64,000 nt of DNA from Hymenoscyphus infarciens (lineage: Eukaryota > Ascomycota > Leotiomycetes > Helotiales > Helotiaceae): positions 372,001-436,000 of the forward strand of contig LLCB01000041.1 in the NCBI GenBank assembly GCA_001414345.1, read 5' to 3'. Shown here piece after piece: positions 57,331 to 64,000 of this stretch. Each line of letters begins with the position of its first letter. Within the stretch, counting starts at the first letter, position 1. The position numbers and the translations under genes were made by a program. The notes under the pieces are model-generated. The model was not told the origin of the DNA, did no database searches, and was given only the letters and a program-made list of their open reading frames with translations.

Positions 57331-58506
57331 ATCATACCTTGCTACTAACTTCCTTTCTACAGAGCTCCCGTCGAGCTCCATATGGCTCACTCTCTCTGTC
57401 ACCCCACAGCTGCCGTGCACTGCATCTATATAAACACTCGAGAGGAGGAGAGCACCTTCCACTATCGCCATCCTCAGCTCTCCTTACCTACCTTACAAGC
57501 ATCCCTCGCGCGCGCGCCGAATTCGTCGTTTTCTCCAATTCGAACCCGGTGCTCATCTACTGTGCTGTACTGTACTGTACATACTGTACGTACGACGCAT
57601 TAACCTCCCTCCAGCCTATCCCAGCTCAACAAAGCCCGAAGCTTGAATGCAAGTCGGTGGTACGCTAGAGATCGAAAGTGCACTTGGTGCTGGGTACAGG
57701 GCAATACAGGAGAGGAGGAGCTACAGATTGTAACCGATTATTACATCCCTCAATAACTGCCGCAGCGCATCGACCGACCCCATTGCCATACCCCGAATAG
57801 GAAGCTGAGAGCCAGAGAGAGTGGTGCAATATCCGTGGCAGTCCTCGCCAAGGGACCCATCCAATTGTCATTCCCGAGCTGGAGTGTGATATCTATGTGG
57901 CGTCCTGCAAGACGGGTACAACACCACCAACAGGCGACTCGGGACCACCGTTGTTGTTGAGATTCGCGAGTGCACATCTTCGAGGTTGTTTCGCTTCCGG
58001 ATTTGATGCACGTAGAGAGGCTGATCCCTCCTAAATTCAGTTCAGAAAACACAATTTGCCGAACTTGGGACCTTCCAGAAGGAGACTCGGAGAAGGCTAG
58101 AAAAGGGTCCAAAAAGCCAGAAACTTCTTGCTCGGCCTGCAAACAAAACCAGTATGGATTCCCACTCCTCATCCGCGCGGCTCTCCCCAGATCATTCCGA
58201 GGTAGCATTCTACACGGACAACAACGACAGATATATACATGAGCGTCTAGATCCTGGTCGTAAGCAGCCCACCACTTCTCACCTCTTCCTTGCCACCTAC
58301 ACCAAACAAGTCTTCTCTTCTATCTGTGTTCTGCTCTGTCGTTCCAGCACGGTTTGGAAGTGACGTGACTGACTTGTCTTTTTAGTGGTAGGCAACGTTG
58401 TTGAAGTACCACCTGGTCCTCCTAAAAGTCATCTATTAGCACGTTGCAAAACAAATAACTCGATTAGTCAATCACATGGTATGTTACTTTCTTGCAGTCT
58501 CAAGTT

Positions 58507-60034
58507 ATGCTTATTCTGCCCGATATCGGTGCTGGCACATCCAAGCGGGGTCAGCTTTGCAAAAGCTTCAACTCGATCAAAATCATGGCTAATCAAAACA
58601 ACTCAGATGCCTCATTTTCAGGCCATCCCAACAAGAGCCCATTTCTCTCGCTCCCAACCGAACTTATCGATCACATCTTGGTGTTCTTGGGCCCACTTGA
58701 GCTAGCTTTGATCTCCTCGACATGCCGACTACTGTCTCGCCATTCGAAATCGGACCTGTGCTGGCAGCGACATGTTCAAAGGAATGTCCCTGGGCTAGAG
58801 TTGGAGTCTCCAGCTCCATGCAAGACCTATCGAGAACTCTACATAGCGCATGACCCCCACTGGTTTCTGAGCAAGTACAAGATTTGGTTCTGCGATTACT
58901 TCCTCACAGGGAAAATCATTCTTGCGCGCTACGATCCTCGCCGTGGGTGCATCGAAGGATATCGACTAGTTGCAGAGCGGCCCGAACCAACTTACGATCC
59001 ATGGGAAGTCGACGATGAAGTCCTCATTCATTCATTCTCTCCACATTGCCAACTGCATATGGATCAACCGGTATTGCACCTTGACGCTCTTCTTTCGGAA
59101 TCATTGATCGCATCTGAGGGTAGTTCTGGGCCAACTCAGAGACTGAGTGCAGAGACACCTATGCGAATTAATGATCGAAACCATCATGGTGTCTTTTCAA
59201 ACTTTCTTCTCGCGCGTCCTGTCGAGGAGCGTCCTGGGATGGCTTTGTGGCCACCGGAAACCATCCCTGCTCGTTCCAGAGTTCGAAACGCAAGTCAGGA
59301 GGCATTTGTGGGTAGGGGGCACAAGCCCTCTAAACGATCCGAGATTTGCGAGGAAGCGTTTCGGATCCGAAGATGGATGGAGATGGCACCTGGACCAAAT
59401 GTTCCTGGTGTACATCTCGGCGAAGAGGTCTACACTTATGCCACATTGGACCCGGAAGTGTATACACCCACCGAAGACAAACCGTGGAGAGGAATCTGGG
59501 TCGGTGACTACAGTGGGCATGGCTGTGAATTCCTTCTCGTGAATCAACCTGACGATGAGGAGCCATTTGACGAGGCTTCGGTTGTGCGAAAAGATGATGA
59601 GACAATTGAAGAATGGCAGACGAGAAAAAGAGAGGAGAGAATCTACCGCGGCAAAATTGAAGCCATCAAATTGACTGGAGATCCGAACATACCAAGAGGA
59701 GAATACACTTTTGTCGCTGATGATATTTCGAGTGAAGGCTTCCTTCGGATTGCCACTGAGAAGAGATTCAAAGGTGCTCGAGGTTTGTTGCTCACCGTCT
59801 GGAATGTTTACAGTTCATCATACTAACAAGCCCTACCTAGTTGTGAAGAGTCGCGGGCACATTGCTGCTCACATGTTCCGGGACGACAAATATATCGAAA
59901 GCCAGCTGATGTTGATCTCTCCAAATCGAATTGCTCAATATTGGGTTGGGTACGGACACATCAGTTTCTACGAAAGAGTAAATATTGACCAGTTTCTCTC
60001 GCCATTCAATGACCCTCCACCAAAATGTCCTTAG
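58507..60034 (+). CDS. F-box protein with FBXO31-like (cyclin D1-binding type) domain
   Basis: Two exons (58507-59782, 59841-60034), 489 aa from the first in-frame ATG; a start at 58585 (MANQNNSD, 463 aa) is also likely. The F-box is FLSLPTELIDHILVFLGPLELA with CRLLSRHSKSDLCWQ. The C-terminal domain has WFLSKYKIWFCDYFLTGKI, YDPRRGCIEGYRLV, then RGIWVGDYSGHGCEFLLV and AIKLTGDPNIPRGEYTF, followed by GHIAAHMFRDDKYIESQLML and IAQYWVGYGHISFYERV. This order matches the domain shared with animal FBXO31, which binds cyclin D1 (PF12014 type). The protein would select substrates for an SCF ubiquitin ligase; its fungal target is unknown. The stop follows DPPPKCP. Confidence 0.85.
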
Positions 60035-60609
60035 GGTCCATTGGGGAAAGACTTAGAGTAGGGTTTTCCGGAATTTGATTTTCACATAGCTCCTCACTTA
60101 CAAGGTTTACTCAGTCCATAGTTAATTATAGACCTTCTCCAACATCATGCTTTTTTGACTCTCTTTCTTCTGTTCGGTGAAAGCTACAGCTGCCGACAGG
60201 ATAGAAGCTTCCACCTACGCCCCCTTCTCCCCCGAAGGATTTCGCTTACAACCAGAGGCACGTCGTTTCAAGGATGTGACATCGGCTCACCGGCGAGCTG
60301 CCGGATGTCTACATAACATACGAGGTTAGCATGCTCCTATTCCCACCTACTTAGGAATGTGGTAGTCTTTCCCCGCGCTTCACCGTCTTTCCTTTTTCCT
60401 GGATTCGGCCGCGGGAAAGTCGTTTATATATTTTCTTTCCTGGTTTGGTAGGTAGTAAGGCGGGTAGTTGGAATTTAATTTAGGTACGGGTATTAGCTGC
60501 TGAGAGGTACTAGAGGGTTGGCGTTATTAAAATTAAATTAATTTGGTTAAGCTTAAAGTAGGGACCATGGGAAAGAGAGGGAAGGTAGGGGTATTCAGAT
60601 GGGACTACG
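60035..60609. other. Intergenic region
   Basis: About 0.6 kb between the F-box gene and the MITE; no gene seen. Confidence 0.5.
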
Positions 60610-60745
60610 AAAGCGGCAGTAAATAGTCCTCGTTGGTTTGACATTTCAAAGTTTATTAATTTGAAGTTTGTTCTAGAATATAGATTTATAGTTCTTCAAA
60701 CACTTATTTCAATTTAGAAGAATGACAGCGATTTACTGCCGCTTT
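60610..60745. mobile_element. MITE-like element, copy H, both TIRs intact
   Basis: 136 bp with perfect 15-bp terminal inverted repeats: AAAGCGGCAGTAAAT at 60610-60624 and ATTTACTGCCGCTTT at 60731-60745. TAC flanks the outer G/T on both sides (CTAC-G and T-TACA), so a short duplication is possible but not proved. The interior is AT-rich and has no coding capacity, so it must be moved by another element's transposase. Confidence 0.8.
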
Positions 60746-61058
60746 TACATGGGGGAAGCACGAGTTTGGCGGGGCGCGTGTCAACCCCACAACTTGTGAC
60801 GACGTCACCGCCTTTCTTTTTTGAGTCGTGCGAGAGGGGGGCAAAATCCATCAAAAATATTTGGCCCAAGGGGATTACGAAACTTCCTTTGCTACGACGA
60901 CAAGATACGAACGTCCCGCGATTTGGAAATCTCATTGTGCAAAAAGGTAAGGAATCCAAGGAGGACTTGTGGGTGGCGCGTTGAACTAACTGGTTGATTT
61001 CCAGACCCAGACTTCCTAGAACGCGAATCCAAAGACCAAAGCACAAATAGAGGCAGAC
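60746..61058 (+). promoter_or_regulatory. Promoter region of the DUF1769 gene
   Basis: About 0.3 kb between the MITE and the ATG, with a TGACGACGTCACCG palindromic segment at about 60797-60810 that contains GACGTCA, the CRE/bZIP core. Function inferred from the motif only. Confidence 0.4.
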
Positions 61059-62482
61059 ATGGCACATAATTATGTCCTCCGAGTTACCGCGGGCTCGGAA
61101 TACGACATCGCAAAACATCAAATCGTCCCCGTCAACAAGGCAGAGTCTATAACCATAGAAAGCGAACATATATCCGTCTCCCTCAATGTTCGAATCCAGG
61201 TACCACTTGTCTCCCTCCATCCCCATTATCTTCTATATCTAAATGATGTAAATCCAGAACTACCGCGGACTCCCCAAAAACTCTCCCCAAACCTCCCCAT
61301 ACTTCGATCTCCCTCCCCATGCATCTGCCAAAGACCAATACTCGATAGCCTTCAACTTCAAGCCGAAGAAAGGAATAAATGGGAACGACCTAGTCTTTGG
61401 AAATGACTTTGATCATCCGATTAAAGATCGTTTGCCACCTGGGTTTGGCACGGCATTCAAGATTGTGAAGTGGGTTGTTGATCCTGGACTAGATGGGGAT
61501 GTTTATGGAGAGAAGCCGTATTTGTATGGGCCTGCGGGGAGTAGTGTTAATGTGCTACATGTTGGGGATACGTCTGATGGAAAGAGTGCCGAAGGGAAGA
61601 ACGAGGGAGAGGATGTGGGATTGGTGTTTGAGGAAGGCGGGTTAGAGGAGGGTGTCAGTCATCGAAGTGAGAAGGGAGTTCCCGAGTCGATTGCTGGTCG
61701 CAAGAAATGGTTCTTGAATGAGGAGAATAGGAAGACTTGGGAGTGGGAGGCGGGCAGGAGTTATGGGTGTGATTTCTACAATCCATATCTGGATTTCAAT
61801 GGTTGGTTCTTCTCACTACTACCCCGGCGTTTTTGGTTTTGGTGGTAAAGAGGCTGGAATTGGGAAAATACTAATGTGTTTGATAGATTTTGCTTTGAGA
61901 CTTCCTGGTTTCACGTTGCCTATCAGTAAGTAGAACCTCTCGCCCCTTTTGCTCTACTTGATAGAGCTACTGTTCCGCGGAAGAAACGACTGACCACATT
62001 CTCCCTACAGTGAAATACTGGGATGGACAAGGCCTTAGGTTCGTACATACCCACATAACCCTTTCCTTTGCCCTTCATTACCCCATACCCCATATTTTCC
62101 TCTTCTTTGCCATCCCATATTATCATATTTAGCGATGCAACCCACCTGATACCTTTTTTCAATCATCTGCAGTTCAGAACAAGAAATCAAGCGCTCACAC
62201 ACGCTTAGATACGTGCTCAAGGATCGGTCGACGGATCAACTGCTCTTCTGCGTGTTGTTCACGTTGTATTTGAAGGAGGATGTTGATGAACACGGAAATG
62301 TGAAGGAGGGTGTTGAGGGGAGCATCCCTTTGGCGCTGCGGGGTGAGGAGGAGAGGAAGAGGTATGAGGCTGGGGCGAACGGAGTGAAAGTTGAGGGGAA
62401 GGGTGCGGAAAAGGGGGAGGTGCAGGAGACGAAGAAGGAGAATGAGAAGTTTGAGGAAACTAGGGATGATGATGTTGATTGA
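61059..62482 (+). CDS. DUF1769 protein
   Basis: Five exons (61059-61199, 61258-61801, 61887-61925, 62011-62038, 62173-62482), 353 aa. MAHNYVLRVTAGSEYDIAKH and ITIESEHISVSLNVRIQNYRGLP open a domain that continues with PYFDLPPHA, YSIAFNFKPK, NDLVFGNDFDHPIKDRLPPG, ALRIVKW-like FKIVKWVVDPGLDGD, CDFYNPYLDFN and, over three small exons, DFALRLPGFTLPIMKYWDGQGL, then LRYVLKDR. This is the layout of the fungal DUF1769 family (PF08588), whose role is unknown. Two inner exons are only 39 and 28 nt. The C-terminus (about 300-353) is a Lys/Glu-rich disordered tail. Residues about 185-225 are an acidic Gly/Glu loop. Confidence 0.85.
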
Positions 62483-63454
62483 TTTGGGTTCTTGGGGACT
62501 GGGTCTCGGGGTTTCGGAGGCGGTTGTGTATGGATTATCGGTGTAAAATGGGGATTGGATGGGAAACGGATGGGGCCAGCTATTACAAGGGATTTGTTAT
62601 GGCTGGGGATGGTTCTTGGGGCGGGAGCCAGACCACTGGCTAGTGGAACTGACTGACGACTACGAATACATGAATAATGGGCTTGTAATGATATGAGTGC
62701 ATGGATTCGATGTCGGCTTAGAAGATAGCGTTGCTAGGTGCGCTCTTTTTTCTTATAGAACGGGATACACGTATAATCAATTAGAACAAGAGATTCTTTC
62801 CCGGATTTGAAGGCCGTTAAGCAACAATGTTTTGAGCTTCAGCCATTGGCCCGCTCCTTCTTTACGTTAATTTTGGAAATAAAAGAATTTTATATTCAAG
62901 GAGCGAACAATACTTCAGCTAGTTTCGAGGTCTCTTGCCAACCAGAATTGATTCTCAACCCAACTTGAATGTATCGAATATTGATCATTCTCCTAAATTA
63001 TGTCATACGATACGTTCAGAAAAACGGCTACTCGGAAGTCAAGTACCTTCACGCCATTAAGGGCTCGACTAGATAATAACTTATCAAGGAACTCATCCAA
63101 CAAGGGGAAACAATCTCCATATTTTGGTATACTAGGGAACAGACATACTTCTGGGGCAGAACTACAAGTTGTCTTGATGGCTTCATTGCCACATTTGTTC
63201 CAGTGGCAGGGCAGGGGAATGAAAACAAGAGGACACGAGAATCATTTAAAATGTTATTTCAATTTAACCTTAAAAACCAAGCAGTAGAATTGTACTTAAG
63301 AACAACAAACGAACCAACGCATGTCCAAATTCAGCAAGGTCAAAAACGCCAATCATCCCTCTCCAAATAATCCGGCTTGCAAAAAGTAATCCATCCAATG
63401 TACGTGCAAAACCATACTCCAACAGAAAATATCACAACGCCCAGAACCAATTAT
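62483..63454. other. Intergenic region between converging genes
   Basis: About 1 kb. The ATG-started open frame 63000-63287 (95 codons) has no motif and is not supported. The last part is the 3' flank of the minus-strand gene. Confidence 0.45.
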
Positions 63455-64000
63455 TTACCACTGACCACTAACACCTCTGGCAAGTGGAGAACCGACCTTT
63501 GGAGCCCATTGAAGACTCTTTCTTCGTGCAGCCATTAGTCTCATCATGACACTTGGATCCTTCTTCTCACTCAAGAAAGCACTGCCAATTCCAGAGTCGC
63601 TTCCACCTTCATTCTCATCGCCGAGGATGTAAGATTTGCCTTTGGCAGGAGGGGCAGTCTTTTGAACAAGTTGTTGATTGTGCAAGAAGTAAGGTGTCTG
63701 ACCAACAGGCGTTTCGTCTCCGTAAAGTCCATCCTCTCCATATGAAGAAAGCATCTCAGGTGCTGGTGTTGCAGGAATGGGAGAAAGCATAAGAGTTCCG
63801 TCGGCCAACTCGTCGTCGTTTTGGGATGAGGCTGGTGATGGAACCCATTGAACGGATTCACGACGTTTGGACTTTAATGTGTATGGAGTCTCCAAGTTCA
63901 GAAATTCCTTTGTAGGCGACATGTTGGAAGCACGAGGCGTGGCTGAAGGGACAAGAGTACCATTAAGGTTGGCTAATGCACGGGGTTCCATGCTTTTGCG
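63455..64000 (-). CDS. C-terminal part of an unrecognised phosphosite-rich protein
   Basis: The minus-strand frame is open from the right edge to a stop at 63457-63455; codons RKS precede the ATG at 63991, so the true start may lie outside the window. The visible about 181 residues are disordered and contain two similar Arg-rich sites, KSKRRESVQWVPSP and ARRKSLQWAPKVGSP, 100 residues apart; both have the R-R-x-S consensus of PKA or Aurora-type kinases, each followed by QW and Pro. Thr-Pro sites (TPAPE, ETPVGQTPYF) suggest cyclin-dependent or MAP kinase input. I do not recognise the family. No neighbouring gene helps. Confidence 0.65.
   Translation of the reverse strand, partial: RKSMEPRALANLNGTLVPSATPRASNMSPTKEFLNLETPYTLKSKRRESVQWVPSPASSQNDDELADGTLMLSPIPATPAPEMLSSYGEDGLYGDETPVGQTPYFLHNQQLVQKTAPPAKGKSYILGDENEGGSDSGIGSAFLSEKKDPSVMMRLMAARRKSLQWAPKVGSPLARGVSGQW

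Larger units (their letters stand above)
56730..58506. other. Intergenic region with MITE fragment and octamer repeat
   Basis: About 1.8 kb. It holds a MITE TIR at 56871, an AT-rich piece (56940-57060) and an 8-bp tandem repeat (57241-57330). The remaining open frames are shadows. Sequence before 58500 contains a possible leader intron (GTATGTTAC...TTGCAG, 58479-58496) for the F-box gene. Confidence 0.45.

Noticed and set aside
57239..57433. Open frame of repeating Leu-Leu-Tyr-Cys-Ser-Thr-Ala
   Set aside because: It is produced by the 8-bp tandem repeat, which keeps all frames open.
63000..63287. 95-codon plus-strand frame starting with ATG
   Set aside because: No motif, neighbouring frames are also open, and it lies in the 3' flank between two converging genes.
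1..64000. tRNA, rRNA or CRISPR features
   Set aside because: I looked for B-box-like GGTTCGAATCC and regular spaced repeats on both strands and saw none; a tRNA scan could still find one I missed.

Overview
The window is nuclear DNA from a filamentous ascomycete (Pezizomycotina). The signs are compact genes with many 45-120 nt introns and CTAAC-type branch sites, fungus-restricted families (Zn2Cys6 regulator, DUF1748/UPF0495, DUF1769, Atg28-like, fungal STAND/NACHT), and AT-rich islands whose TpA excess and CpA/TpG loss are typical of repeat-induced point mutation (RIP). A helotialean (Leotiomycetes) source is plausible but cannot be proved from this window alone. Splice models were built by eye; for every multi-exon gene given with exact ends, the exon lengths sum to a multiple of three, except that one splice in the F-box gene at 33971-36301 is uncertain.

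Layout. 1-1395 (-): decayed STAND/NACHT gene running off the left edge. 2121-7631 (+): membrane alpha/beta hydrolase, a small acidic single-pass membrane protein and an eight-exon Zn2Cys6 transcription factor. 7790-9190: RIP-degraded AT island. 9440-14172 (+): a second alpha/beta hydrolase and a TPR-SET protein. 14340-23760: a 9.4 kb AT island built from older RIP-mutated DNA into which a Tad1-like LINE (15692-22196, minus strand) inserted; it is bounded by an exact 14-bp target-site duplication. 24387-41430: pyruvate kinase (-), DUF1748 small mitochondrial-type protein (+), Atg28-like coiled-coil protein (-), short-chain dehydrogenase (+), F-box protein (-), a gene-poor stretch, and the APC/C activator Cdc20/Slp1 (-). 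42110-48255 (+): kelch-BTB Ral2-like protein and DCAF7/WDR68-like WD40 protein. 48973-49930 (-): quinone-oxidoreductase pseudogene, followed by 3.7 kb without a convincing gene. 53690-62482: V-ATPase subunit E (+), a nuclear protein perhaps of the Nse5/Nse6 type (-), FBXO31-like F-box protein (+), DUF1769 protein (+). 63455-64000 (-): C-terminal part of an unrecognised phosphosite-rich protein running off the right edge.

Most genes are housekeeping (glycolysis, vacuolar acidification, cell cycle, ubiquitin ligase substrate selection, autophagy, Ras-type signalling) and are not an operon or a biosynthetic cluster. The parts that stand out are genome-dynamic: a strand-asymmetrically RIP-mutated LINE nested in older RIP DNA, a family of short terminal-inverted-repeat elements (TIR AAAGCGGCAGTAAAT) scattered through the intergenic DNA, two decayed genes with readable disabling lesions, and an unusual density of GC-AG introns and very small exons. 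I did not find a convincing new multi-gene system.
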